A stretch of 64,000 bases of DNA, from positions 14,885,300 to 14,949,299 of the forward strand of contig JAPTHN010000018.1 of NCBI GenBank assembly GCA_026936325.1, written 5' to 3'. Numbering within the stretch: the stretch's first letter is position 1; every line of letters starts with the position of its first letter. This document shows positions 1 to 9,503 of the stretch, piece by piece. The DNA comes from Platynereis dumerilii (lineage: Eukaryota > Annelida > Polychaeta > Phyllodocida > Nereididae). Under the pieces are notes generated by a model. It did no database searches, was not told where the DNA came from, and was given only the letters and a program-made list of their open reading frames with translations. A program made the translations under genes and the position numbers.

Positions 1-1120
1 TTTTCCATTCTCATTTTTGACATAAGTTCAAGTTTTAGCCTTCCAAGAAAGTCAAAATTAGACCTAAATTGGGCTCTAGAAATTCAGTGCCTGCCACAAC
101 TCATTTGGGCAGAATGTGTTTATTCAAGTGTAGTTTCCTTAACAGTGTCACAGTCAAGAGAAAACACCAGCCACCTAGTGTGGAATGAAACAAAAAACTG
201 GTTTTCCAAATCTGAAATTTTATTTTCAAAAAACAGCATGAAGAATCAGTACATTGAAGGCAAACATTCTGTCTCTGTCATAATTACTGTCAAGTTTGAT
301 GTTAATAATCACTTAATTAATGATCGCATAATTAATGAGAGGTTTGAGCAGGCAAGTTGTAGCAAGAATGTAACTTTAAACCCTCCTAGTGACAAATAAG
401 TGATCTTTTTTACACTGTTTTACATCAAATGTATGCTTAAAGTAGAATGTTGTAGTCCCCAAGTACTTTAGTCTTTAAGCCTGCTATCAGAATCATAACT
501 CAAAACAGTCTATTCAGCAAGCTAAGAAAATCAGTAGAAGAAAAGCTCAAATCTCAACATATAAACAAGCCACTAAACATATGCAGGTCTTCAGGCCTGA
601 CTCCACATGAAACGAAATCTGAAGTTTAAAAAGAATAGCTTTAACTGGATAATCAGCCTGCTGACAATATCAGTAAGAAAGCAAAGCACCACAATTACAC
701 CACAAAAAAATTCTCCATATGGATGTACTGTCTGAATCATTCATGACTGAACAGCCTCCAAATGAAAAGAAATCTCTGGTTTTAAACTGAATAACTAGAG
801 TGCTTACAAATCAATATAAAATAGTTTAACCAGCAAACAAGTTACAGCAAAAGAAAAGTCCACATACATTTTCCCATATATATCATTTTGGGGGGCTGCT
901 CTGTCATTTATGATTAAGACAGTTAAAAAGTTTGGCTAACTAGCAAGCTACAGCAAAGAAAAGGCAGCATAAAGTTTCTCATATATATGTAATAACTATG
1001 TACACGTATATACAGTCTGAATCGGCCAGGTCAGAACAGTCTCCAAATAACAAGAATGTCACATTTGCAGCTAAGAGCTGTCAATGAGAGTCTTTAGCAT
1101 CCAGGGCCTGAATATCCAAA
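1..1120. other. AT-rich non-coding stretch with degenerate internal repeats
   Basis: No convincing gene. The longest open frame is 84 codons with no recognisable domain. Phrases recur in degenerate form: 'cagcaa...acagcaaa(a)gaaaag' near 830 and 940, and '(a)cagtctgaatc...gaacag(c/t)ctccaaat' near 730 and 1013. A looser relative lies near 510-600. This could be the outer flank or a terminal region of the Polinton to the right, or simple host repeat sequence. I could not match it to the right end of that element. Confidence 0.35.
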
Positions 1121-1207
1121 ATGGGCGCACAACGCAGCTGTCAAAGTGGTACAGTCCATTGTCCAACAAGACGAAATGTCATCATGACAGTTCATTCAAA
1201 GAACAGT

Positions 1208-1498
1208 TCAGTTTCTTGGTCTCAATCGAGCTCCCCTGATGATGTTAGCCTCCAGTATGTGGTCGGGGAGAGCGCGCGCTCGGGCTCGGCATCTGCCGGG
1301 GTGGCGTGCCTGGTCATCAAGGGGGGCGAGGTCAGCACGGGGGTCGAGGGGGGCCGGGTGAGCGTCGGCCGCCGGAATGGCTCCCCAGGCCATTGCCGGC
1401 AGCATCCAGGGTCGGGGGAATCGTTCCAAAAGGTCCATGATCAATCTCCTTGTCCGTTCGGTGGGTCTGAATCCGTTTTTCTGCAACAATAAAAACAC
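1208..1498 (-). CDS. Putative GC-rich exon or small gene at the left side of the Polinton (unknown)
   Basis: A 96-codon minus-strand frame in a sharply GC-rich island (about 1,120-1,480) within AT-rich flanks. Its first codons follow a good splice-acceptor context on the minus strand: a T-rich tract then TTGCAG at about 1,485. It may therefore be a terminal exon rather than a free-standing gene. An internal Met opens the segment MDLLERFPRPW. The rest is rich in Ala, Arg and Pro, with no recognised domain. The island also has an overlapping plus-strand frame of 123 codons, so coding strand is uncertain. Function unknown. Confidence 0.3.
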   Translation of the reverse strand: MFLLLQKNGFRPTERTRRLIMDLLERFPRPWMLPAMAWGAIPAADAHPAPLDPRADLAPLDDQARHPGRCRARARALPDHILEANIIRGARLRPRN

Positions 1499-1614
1499 AA
1501 GAAAACATAGATTAGTGGTCTGTCAGATTACAGGGTTTTTCAATTCAATGGCTATACTTGAGATGCAAGATATGGAATTTAAGGTATATTAAGAGTACAA
1601 GAAGAATAATTACA

Positions 1615-2379
1615 TCATTGAGAAAACAGTTCGACTGATTCGAAGCTGCTTGCTGTACTGTGTCGATCCATTCTCAGGTCACCAGGCTGTCTGCGTCTCT
1701 CACGGTAAGTTCTATTCTTACGAAGGCAGCCAATGCATTTAAATGGCAGAAGGCAGCATTGACAGCATTTCTCGCAAAGCCAGACAATGCACACAGGGTC
1801 CTTATTCCAGCCACAGCATCTACGTAAAATGACAACTGCAATAATCACCATGAGAGTGACTCCGAGGACGATTCCGCCTGTGACTCCAACCCAGAACACC
1901 AGCTCGTCGGTTGTCCACTGTCCGTGTTTCTGCGTGCTCTCGATGGTCCTCTCGATGGTCCTCTCAATGGTCCTCTCAGTTGACTCGATGGTCCTCTCTG
2001 TCGACTCAATTGTCCTTTCGGTTGACTGTTGCACAAACATCGCAGGCGTGGTCTGTTTCACTCCATGGCAAGTAACCCAGCTGAATTCCGTCACAACTTT
2101 CTCGCATAAGTCCCGACTTGCTCCAATCAGCTCTACACGTTCGAATCCATAGGTGTGGTCCAGGCTCTCAACATCAAAGTCCATTTCGTTTTCCACTTTC
2201 ATCATGAGGTGCTTGCCAGCCCGCGCTCTGCTTGGGAATCTCGGGGCAGCCAGAGAGTTGTCAAAGCATCTGACAAATTTTCCTGAACACCGGCACTGAC
2301 TAGATTGCCCACAAAGCCAGCCGTCACTCAGTGGCAAACATGCCAGCAAAGTGAAAAGAATCAGGAGACCCTTCATCAT
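1615..2379 (-). CDS. Type I membrane protein with signal peptide (Polinton accessory protein, unknown role)
   Basis: About 254 residues if it starts at the tandem Met codons at 2,374-2,379. That start is chosen because it is followed at once by a typical signal peptide (KGLLILFTLLACLPLSDG). The predicted ectodomain opens with a Cys-rich stretch (CGQSSQCRCSGKFVRCFDN) that resembles the N-terminal cap of leucine-rich-repeat proteins. A Thr/Ser/Glu stalk made of repeated STERTIE units follows, then one membrane span (FWVGVTGGIVLGVTLMVIIA). The cytoplasmic tail holds a Cys cluster (CEKCCQCC...CIGC), a plausible palmitoylation site, and ends basic to acidic. The layout is that of a cell-surface or envelope-type glycoprotein. 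No fusion peptide is evident. It shares the strand of the capsid genes but is separated from them by 2.8 kb. Confidence 0.6.
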   Translation of the reverse strand: MMKGLLILFTLLACLPLSDGWLCGQSSQCRCSGKFVRCFDNSLAAPRFPSRARAGKHLMMKVENEMDFDVESLDHTYGFERVELIGASRDLCEKVVTEFSWVTCHGVKQTTPAMFVQQSTERTIESTERTIESTERTIERTIERTIESTQKHGQWTTDELVFWVGVTGGIVLGVTLMVIIAVVILRRCCGWNKDPVCIVWLCEKCCQCCLLPFKCIGCLRKNRTYRERRRQPGDLRMDRHSTASSFESVELFSQ

Positions 2380-2479
2380 TGATCCAAGAATAATATCAGC
2401 AGTGATCTTTCCCTTTTGACAGCTCAAAGTAATCTGACAGTTGAAGCAAACTGGTGCATTTGCAGCAGTGTCTATCATT

Positions 2480-3775
2480 ACATAACAAGATGCTATAGCA
2501 AGGGGTCTTTTGTCTTTCTGCTAGAGATCCAGGCCTGCCTGCATTTGGGTGGCAGCTGGAACAAAAGGATTACGTAACCCCCATTGTGCTGGGGACCTAA
2601 AGTGGGCAGTTATAGACTGCCAGAATCTAGAGTCTATAGAAGGTGTCAGCTATACAATTATAGTACTGGGGTAACTTGACTGGTATATTTCACTGGTTAT
2701 ACATATAATCTAGCCATGCTATCCCAACTTGGTGTTGGCCAATGCAAGGTGGCCTCACTTCCCTTCACTTGGCCTTCTGTAACTCATGTTGGGGAAAAAA
2801 GTTACAGTAATTGTTGTAGCACTCATGCAGCTTAGACTTATTTCTGAATTTGTTTTAATTCCCAACTCAGGCAAGAATTTATTTTTAATTAAACAGGCCC
2901 ACTTATTTGGTTTTCTAGAAATGAAATTCAGGTTTTTATTTTGAGCCACTTGCTTTTTTTGAGTAACATAGCTGGTTTTGGGTAAAGCATAGCACAGAAG
3001 ATCAAAGGGTATTATAACAGAGATATATCAACTGTAAGAAGAATTTGGACAGACAGGAAATGCCAAGGGCCATGTGCCACCTGTGCCAGTGTGCACATTA
3101 TGCCACTTCACCCCAATGAAAACTTGAAACCTTGATCTTTTCATGGTTTTTCTGTGATGTTGCATCACAGAGAATTTTAGGACTCCAATTACAATTTGCA
3201 TTTCCTGTGGAACAGAGGAGAACTTGCTGCATGAAATGGAAAATGGAATGTTTGATCTATGTATATATGTGAGCCCCCCAATCAAGGCAATTCACGGAAT
3301 TTTTAGCACCCCTATTACATAATAACTGGGGGGTTGTTCAGAGTCTGACTGCTGCTGTGCCCTCGGGGGGCAAAAGGGTGAAATGACTTTAGAATGTCCA
3401 GTCATCACATTCTCTCCTGCAAACAGCAAATATTTACCCTTTATCTTACTTGGAGAAAGTTTTAGGAGGGCTATCTGAAACACATTTCACAGGTGTGCCT
3501 GTGTTTATGAGGGGCTAATTGCATGCAGCTTTGATCCCAAACTGCTAGAGCAATCACTTGGCCAATTGCTGTCATTGCTTTTGCATAAGCAACAGGAGCT
3601 AAATGAATTTACCACAAGATCAAAACCAATGTGATCTATTGGTAGGTAGACATAATCAATCAATTCCCCAGTCACAGTGATTAAATTTCAATCCCAACTT
3701 AAAGCCAGGAGCAATAATCCATAGCTATGAAGCAACTGATCACAAGAGATGAAAGTGACTCCTTAAGGTGACTGG
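2480..3775. other. Intergenic stretch, no gene recognised
   Basis: About 1.3 kb between the membrane-protein gene and the TATA-type promoter. Only short frames (85 codons or fewer) are present, without domains or good start contexts. A weak similarity between about 3,170 and 3,295 (gaattttTAG..CCCC/TCCAATTAC) suggests an old duplication. Nothing else supported. Confidence 0.4.
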
Positions 3776-3778
3776 AGG

Positions 3779-3966
3779 TATAAGAGATCCAGAGCAGCAT
3801 TCTCCTGCCATCAGAAGGATCTCAAGTCACCTGCTGAACAGATCTCTCACCTCCAAGAGCCACTGGACTTCGCAAATCCTGCCAGCACAGCCAGCACCTC
3901 TCTCTACTGGACCAAGATAGTCTGGAAGATTGTACACTTTTTGCAAGGCAATTGAACAAGGTAAGT
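3779..3966 (+). promoter_or_regulatory. Candidate TATA promoter with untranslated first exon and splice donor
   Basis: GGTATAAGAG at about 3,779-3,788 is a good TATA box. About 30 bases downstream begins a CAG-rich leader without ATG, running to AACAAG|GTAAGTCAG at about 3,958-3,966, a near-consensus 5' splice site. TATA, leader and donor in this order and spacing look like a promoter plus non-coding exon on the plus strand. The acceptor is not identified, and the genes that follow for 8 kb are all on the other strand. The leader might feed the plus-strand polymerase gene or belong to a host gene. Inferred from signals only. Confidence 0.4.
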
Positions 3967-5191
3967 CAGCCTAGTCTTATTTCTAAAAACAGTACAGGCT
4001 TCAGTAAATTGATGTTGCCCCCCATGTGCTCGTTACAGCCTTTACAGTCAATGCTGAAACTAAGCTAATAACTGCCAGAAAAATGTTAAAATTTACAGAA
4101 TTTTAAACAAATTTCGTTAGGGCACACAAATGCGCAACTCGCCATGGCTTTTGTTTTCTGCCAGAAAATGACTATTTGCTCTTTTGGGACATTTATGTAG
4201 TACTGATTCCAAAGTGTCAATGTGCGTAGACAGTCATATGTAGCTGCTAGAATCAAACGAAATTTCCCTTTTATCGAGTAAAAATGCATACATTTGAGAA
4301 ATAATTCGTTAGAACGCATATTTCTCATGGCAGTCACTGCAGAAAAAAGCAACTTTTCACTCTGTAACTACGAGTAAATAAGAAGAGAAACTCTTATAAT
4401 TTGTTTGATCGCCATCGCATGAAGTATTGCCTTGTTCAGACGTTTGACGACAGAGGGGGCTTTTGCATTGGTGTTAGCACACTTTGCGCCATCTGTTGTC
4501 TTTGCCGTCATATCCGCTAGGGGCGCACATTGCCGATTAGTGCAGCATAGTGCACCACCTTCAGGGAAAATTATTCACAGGCAAATGCACGTGTCCCCAC
4601 CTGTTGGATGGTGCGATAGTCGCTCAAGTTGAGGCTTTTGGCATGACCTGCGACTTGCTTCACATCAAGCTTATTTTAAAGAAACAGGCGCCGTTTTTTT
4701 TCGTGCTGGGCTAACTGCTAGTTTGGTGTTCCCCTCTTGCCTCCCCCGATTAAAAAGCAGTGCAAATGGGAATGTGGGAGAAAAAATTGCCCCCAATGAA
4801 TGATTAAGCAGTCACCTTCTTGGCTTTTTTTTTTATCTCTCTTTTTTTTAAAATCCGCAGAAGCAGCTTTCTGTTTGCTAAAGGTATGTTTCCCTGCTCC
4901 AAGAAAGTCTGTCATGATTCCACAACTTGGTCTAAAAGCTTCTTCTTCCTATTTTCAGTCACTTGGTCACTTTGGATGTGTTCAGTTGATTCTAAAATCA
5001 GCTGACAGTCTGGCAGAAATTAATTAATTAATGACAACGCAAAATTTTGATCAATTAATCATTTATTTGTCATTTCAAAAGAACAAATTTCTCCTACACA
5101 TACTATTTTGGTCAGGGCAAAACAACAGTAAAATTTTTCACTACTGCTACTGGAATTAGGCCTACTGTTATATAAAAACAAACCACTACAG
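3967..5191. other. Intergenic stretch, no gene recognised
   Basis: No coding frame above about 90 codons. About 4,440-4,640 is a locally GC-richer patch containing GCGCCATCTGTTG and CGCTAGGGGCGCAC; such short motifs are common in dispersed animal repeats, but I cannot assign it. AT-rich sequence with TTAATTAATTAATGA lies at about 5,020-5,035, followed by the end of the protease region. Confidence 0.3.
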
Positions 5192-6057
5192 CTAAATTGA
5201 AATTATGTTGAACTTTTCCCTGCATTCCTCCCTAATGGTGTGTCTTACTGCTTTAAGCCTTGCAACTACTGAATGTGCATCATAGCCTCTACTTTTGTAA
5301 AATGCAAAGAGCAACGAGAACTCAGCACAATGCTTCAGGTCAAGTAGTTCCTCATTTATATTTTTACAATTGTGCTTTTTGCTAAAGTCATACATTTCTT
5401 TTCCATAGGAAGCACTGTCTACTGCTCCAAGACTGTCAAAAATAAAAGTGTCATCATGTCCAACAACAAGCACAATCCAGTGACCAATGTTCCCAGTGGA
5501 CCGGCATGCAGTGTCAGCAGCACCCAGGGATTGCCAACCACTGCTGCAGCTGCTACTGTCAGACAACCGAGGCTTCTCAGCTCCGTGCCAAGGCCCTGTG
5601 TTCCCAGGGCCGCTGGGGCACCTGTGATGAGGACTCTCCTTTTCGGCGGCGCGAGCACTTCGCACACTGCAAACGCTGCCCCGACGCCTCTGCCCCGGAT
5701 GCCCGGATGCCCCGGATGCCCCGGATGCCTCTTGGATCGAACGGGACTCAGGCTAAAACTTCTACCCAATCTGCTCCCCCTGTCACCTCCGGAACGAACG
5801 TTAATGTTGGATCCTGCACAGCTGTGCCTCCATCTCTGCCTTCCTCTACACAGACTGTCAGCAGCTCCTGTGACGACGTCAGGCGACGGTGAGTGACCTT
5901 TGGTTAATTTTGGTGCCTCTACATTGATAATGTAACAGCTTTCTTTGGAGTCCTTGCTGATGAAAGGCAAGACTTTTACTGGTGCCACAGCCATCACGTA
6001 ATTGGTGGTGGTGTCGTCGTTCCACAAAATTTGGTAGATTTCGGATGTGGTCGTCAT
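5192..6057 (-). CDS. Adenain-like cysteine protease region of the Polinton
   Basis: The minus strand here carries the signature of the adenovirus-type (Ulp1/C5-like) maturation protease found in Polintons. A His-Trp motif (GHWIVLVV) is followed by an acidic residue in FDSLG, then a catalytic-type Cys in LKHCAEFSLLFAF, in the correct order. The product would cleave capsid-associated proteins during particle maturation. The frame opening at 6,057 overlaps the stop codon of the major capsid gene by an ATGA, the usual arrangement in this cluster. Between the two ends lies a proline/glycine-rich stretch (HPGHPG) encoded by a short GGATGCCCC-type repeat near 5,695-5,735. Assignment rests on the motif triad and gene order. 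Confidence 0.65.
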
Positions 6058-7415
6058 GATAAATATACATTCCTTTGATAGTCCACCGAGAAAGAGCTTG
6101 GGTGGCTGATTCTAGCCAGCATTACAATAGACTCCTCCAATTGTCGTGAAAAAGATATTTCCAATCTTACAACTCCGTCTCTCAAAGTGGGGAAGTAAGC
6201 TCCGTCGCGGCTCTGTGGGTTCAAATCAACTCGAAAAAGCGAGTAGCCCCCTGCGAACTCCTCGAGAGTAATTCTCTGACTGTGGGTGGAGCGCCTGCTC
6301 TTCCCTGCATATAGCTGGCTGTAGCCCTGCAGATACATGCCGTGCTCAAAATCGAAATTGATTGGTCCCCGGGCCGTGGGGCCGCCGCAGACCGATACAG
6401 TTATATTTTTGACCAGGTTGTTGGCAAATAGAAATGGATTTTTATTTATGTGGCCATTCATGCTGTCGGCGGCGACAAATGCAATTGTGAGGGTGCTGGG
6501 GACCCTTGAGTTAAAAATATTGTCACAAAAAAAATTCGAACAGCCTCCAGAAATAGAAAATTTACGAATCTCCTCCTTCAAATAAAAGTACTGTGCCTTT
6601 GCTTGCTCATCACGCATCAGACGCTGGTGTGCCACAAGGACTTGGCTGCTTGGAACAACCTGCTTAACTATCAGGGAGATATCTTGTATTTCGATCATGT
6701 AATCTGTATAGGCGGTGTTGGCAGTCATGAGTCTGAAGGCCGAGGATGAAGGCTGGAGTAGGATTTCAAGATCCACCCCATTAACCAGCATTTTTTTCAC
6801 TTTGAAAATGTCAAAATCCAATCTTGTGAGCAGCTCCACAGGCCTGCTTTCACTCATCAACTTGGCCCTCTTCTTAAATCCCTCATTGCCCCCGTCAAAA
6901 AGAGAATAGTCACTCAGGTGACCAGCCGTATCTTTGTAAAACATTGCGCACTGCAATTCTTCGTCTGTGGCCTCACTCTCGTCCAGCAGCACGTTCATCA
7001 GGGCATTATACATGTAGCTTGTTTGTCCTCCCATGACAACCCGATCATTTAGTCTTAGCTCTATCTGATTCCACAATGCATGGCCTAAAAAATTTACTGG
7101 ACCCACTGACCAAAGTGCCTCATCCGGCCCCTCCAGCCTTTCTGCGTCAATCGGTCTGCCCGGGATTGGGGTGCCATCGGTGTTCAGCAGACGAACAACT
7201 GTGCGGATATAGACTTGTGAGAGGTCAGTGTAACTGGCACCAGCCCCCGGCACACGGAATTTCACGTTGCCTTCTGTGTTGAACTGGTTGACCGGCCTGT
7301 GGTTGACAAATTTGGTGCTGGCCACCCCCAGATTGGACAATGGACGCTCAAACGGGTCCAGTGAATTTTCATAAGCCAGGTCAGCTTCCTTCAGAATCTT
7401 CTCTCCGCTTGCCAT
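6054..7415 (-). CDS. Major capsid protein (double jelly-roll type) of the Polinton
   Basis: A 453-residue open frame in the position of the Polinton major capsid gene, between the protease and the small capsid-associated proteins. Length and composition fit a single-copy shell protein: mixed beta-rich sequence, few Cys, no signal peptide, no membrane span. The N-terminal part (FNTEGNVKFRVPGAG then SQVYIRTVVRLL) and the strand-rich segments resemble Polinton/adintovirus double jelly-roll major capsid proteins, which build icosahedral shells. No short catalytic motif exists for this family, so the call rests on length, synteny and general likeness. The start at 7,415 is 11 bases downstream, on the coding strand, of the preceding gene's stop. 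Confidence 0.75.
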   Translation of the reverse strand: MASGEKILKEADLAYENSLDPFERPLSNLGVASTKFVNHRPVNQFNTEGNVKFRVPGAGASYTDLSQVYIRTVVRLLNTDGTPIPGRPIDAERLEGPDEALWSVGPVNFLGHALWNQIELRLNDRVVMGGQTSYMYNALMNVLLDESEATDEELQCAMFYKDTAGHLSDYSLFDGGNEGFKKRAKLMSESRPVELLTRLDFDIFKVKKMLVNGVDLEILLQPSSSAFRLMTANTAYTDYMIEIQDISLIVKQVVPSSQVLVAHQRLMRDEQAKAQYFYLKEEIRKFSISGGCSNFFCDNIFNSRVPSTLTIAFVAADSMNGHINKNPFLFANNLVKNITVSVCGGPTARGPINFDFEHGMYLQGYSQLYAGKSRRSTHSQRITLEEFAGGYSLFRVDLNPQSRDGAYFPTLRDGVVRLEISFSRQLEESIVMLARISHPSSFSVDYQRNVYLS

Positions 7416-7426
7416 GATGATGATGA

Positions 7427-7807
7427 TTAGGAGAAAATGTCACCCCGCTTTGTTCTCTTCCTTTTCTTGCTTTTGTCAGACTTTGACTTTTTTCTCTTGC
7501 CACTTTTGCTGCTCTTGCCTCCGCCCTTACTCGACAAGGTGCTCCCAGTAACTGAAGGCACAGCATACTTTGGCGTGCTTTTATCAACAGAGGCCAGCGC
7601 CATGCTTGCCACCTGCTCTACTGGTGCGACAACATTGAGCGGCAGGGCCTTGGTAGATGAAGCAGACTGTGGAGCACCAGACTTGTTCCGCAGCAGCACA
7701 AGTTTGGGCTCCTCGCCCCACATGTATGACCTGCCTATTGATTGTTTGAAGTGCTCTGTCCAGGCGTTAGGGTCTAGGGCCTCCATCGATTTGTATTCGG
7801 AATCCAT
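7427..7807 (-). CDS. Small lysine/serine-rich virion-type protein
   Basis: About 126 residues from the Met at 7,807 (MDSEYKSMEALDPNAWTEHF). That start is preferred over the longer frame because it lies just inside the end of the upstream minor-capsid gene, as in the tightly packed neighbours. The C-terminal third is a run of Lys, Ser, Gly and Arg (GKSSKSGKRKKSKSDKSKKR). This is typical of nucleic-acid-binding or nuclear-targeting tails and recalls the small basic core proteins of adenovirus-like particles. A role in DNA condensation or packaging is an inference from composition and from its place between minor and major capsid genes. No domain recognised. Confidence 0.6.
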   Translation of the reverse strand: MDSEYKSMEALDPNAWTEHFKQSIGRSYMWGEEPKLVLLRNKSGAPQSASSTKALPLNVVAPVEQVASMALASVDKSTPKYAVPSVTGSTLSSKGGGKSSKSGKRKKSKSDKSKKRKRTKRGDIFS

Positions 7808-8250
7808 TTTAAATCCAAAATGCACTTGGTTGTCTGTCCCGGATTGATGGCAGTGTTCAGCTCTTTCATAAGCTCTCCGTCCTCGGAGCAGATATCTATT
7901 GTGAGCTCGCTGAGACTGTGTCCCTTCAGAGGCACATACTGCACTGAAGGGAATCGCACAAAGTTTGCCCGTTTTATCTCTCCAAGGCTGACAGCGGCCA
8001 ATATTGGCTTGTACATAGAACCCAGGCAGGAAGGCTCGCAAGCAGAGCAGCAGATGTAGACAATGTCATGCCTTTTCCCAGTCTTGATGTGAGGGATAGC
8101 CAATTCTTGAAGGCCAATGTGCCACCTCCCCCACCGAGCACTGTCGCTCCCACCAAGGTCAAAGTGCTCGGGTAGACAGTTGGAGAAATGCGCAGCTGTG
8201 TTCTGCACATGAGTTCTCCGCTGGCCGTCACTCTTCAGGCAGATGAGCAT
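7774..8250 (-). CDS. Probable minor capsid (penton-type) protein of the Polinton
   Basis: A 158-residue frame between the integrase and the small basic protein, overlapping the latter by 34 bases. The sequence is short and beta-rich (GRWHIGLQELAIPHIKTG, VYICCSACEPS, VRFPSVQYVPLKG). It has no membrane span or signal. In Polintons the gene beside the major capsid gene encodes a single jelly-roll minor capsid protein that forms the vertices; this frame has fitting size and position. The central 'SVQYVPLKGHSLSELTIDI' resembles segments conserved in that family, as far as memory allows. Assignment is by synteny plus general likeness. Confidence 0.6.
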   Translation of the reverse strand: MLICLKSDGQRRTHVQNTAAHFSNCLPEHFDLGGSDSARWGRWHIGLQELAIPHIKTGKRHDIVYICCSACEPSCLGSMYKPILAAVSLGEIKRANFVRFPSVQYVPLKGHSLSELTIDICSEDGELMKELNTAINPGQTTKCILDLKWIPNTNRWRP

Positions 8251-8268
8251 TTTCCCTTTTCTCTTTGC

Positions 8269-9480
8269 CTATTTCTCTGCCCTGTCATTCCTCTTACGGG
8301 CCCGGCACTTCTTACCCATTGTGAGCGACACCAGTGACTTTGCATCTAACCATTCGTTGTAACGGGAGGGCCAAGATTGATATTTCACCAGCTTTTGCTC
8401 CACTCCGTCTCTCACTCGGGTCTTGAGAACTTTTTCTATCTTAAACAGTGCTTTTGGATCGTATTTAACGGCTGATATTTGCCCGGCATAGAAATGTCCA
8501 CTGACCTTGTCCCCTGCAAAGTCATTCAGGAAATAAATTGGTAATCCTTCTTCTATTCTTCTTGCCCTCACCGTGAAGACTTCCCCAGAAAACTGCTCAT
8601 CATAGGCCCTGTCGAATGGTTTTTGTCTGAAGTAAGCAATGCGCACAGTCTGGCCAATGTCATATTTGTACTTGACCCCTCCCCTTCCTTTGGCCGCGGC
8701 CTTGAGCGCCCGCTTCAGGGACTCCTTGTAAGCTCTCGAGTTGGTGACATATTGATAGTTCCAAATGCTCTGCGCATTTGCCTCATTCACATCCGCTGGT
8801 GCCACTCCTATACTCTCGTGCACCGTGCGGTTGTAGGAGTCCACAATGTTCTGCAGCTGTTCTTCGTATGCGTAAGAGTTGCTGTTCTGGAAGAATTGGA
8901 ACAGTTTTTTCTTTAGGGTCTTTATAAGCACCTCCACAAAATTTGCCTTGCTTTCCGTGTTGGCATAGTAATGCCTGACACCCATCTCTCTGAACAGTTC
9001 CTGCACTTTGCCATTGGAGAATTCTACTCCGTGATCGCTGCGGCAAAACCGGGGCGGGGTTCCGGATCTGTCGAATATTTTCTGGAAAGCCCTCCGCATT
9101 TCAGTCCCTCCTTTATTTTTCACCGGTTCCACTCGGCAGTACCGAGAGAACACATCGACCGTAATGAGAACATGGTTTTTTCCGGAATTGGCCTCCGTGA
9201 AACGTTTCCCTGTCAAAACCATGAGATCCAAATCCCACAGGTGCCCCGGCCCCGGAACAATGACGCGCCGGTAGGCAGGCTGTCTTTGCCTCACAGTTTT
9301 ATGAAGAGTAACAATGTCCTGGCCTTTTGCCCACTCTTTGATGCGTTCAAGTGGAATCTTGTAGCGGCCCTCTTTTCTGATAACTCTGTACAGCTTTGAA
9401 ACGCTTGTGAAACTCCCAGGTGAGCCTGGATCATAGAATCTCCTTGTCAAGTAGGTATCAATATTCTTTGGTCTCCTCAT
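8269..9480 (-). CDS. Retrovirus-type integrase with C-terminal chromodomain (Polinton INT)
   Basis: 403 residues. The rve-type catalytic core is clear. D85 lies in HLWDLDLM, D149 in CRSDHGVEFSNG and E183 in ANFVEVLIKTLKK, the D,D,E order of retroviral and Polinton integrases. A conserved YNRTVHESIGVAP follows, matching the 'N.t.H.aig..P' segment at the end of the core. The C terminus (about residues 340-390: FKIEKVLKTR, LVKYQSWPSRYNEWL) reads as a chromodomain, with the aromatic residues and 'LVKW-G-YNTW'-like pattern. The enzyme would insert element DNA into the host genome; the chromodomain would bias insertion to marked chromatin. It lies 23 bases from the next minus-strand gene. Confidence 0.9.
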   Translation of the reverse strand: MRRPKNIDTYLTRRFYDPGSPGSFTSVSKLYRVIRKEGRYKIPLERIKEWAKGQDIVTLHKTVRQRQPAYRRVIVPGPGHLWDLDLMVLTGKRFTEANSGKNHVLITVDVFSRYCRVEPVKNKGGTEMRRAFQKIFDRSGTPPRFCRSDHGVEFSNGKVQELFREMGVRHYYANTESKANFVEVLIKTLKKKLFQFFQNSNSYAYEEQLQNIVDSYNRTVHESIGVAPADVNEANAQSIWNYQYVTNSRAYKESLKRALKAAAKGRGGVKYKYDIGQTVRIAYFRQKPFDRAYDEQFSGEVFTVRARRIEEGLPIYFLNDFAGDKVSGHFYAGQISAVKYDPKALFKIEKVLKTRVRDGVEQKLVKYQSWPSRYNEWLDAKSLVSLTMGKKCRARKRNDRAEK

Positions 9481-9503
9481 AGTTTTTCCTTTAGGATGAC
9501 AAA

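Noticed and set aside
5372-5896. Plus-strand frame of 174 codons opposite the protease
   Set aside because: It is antisense to the protease and adjoining region, which has family motifs on the minus strand. The frame follows from GC-rich composition.
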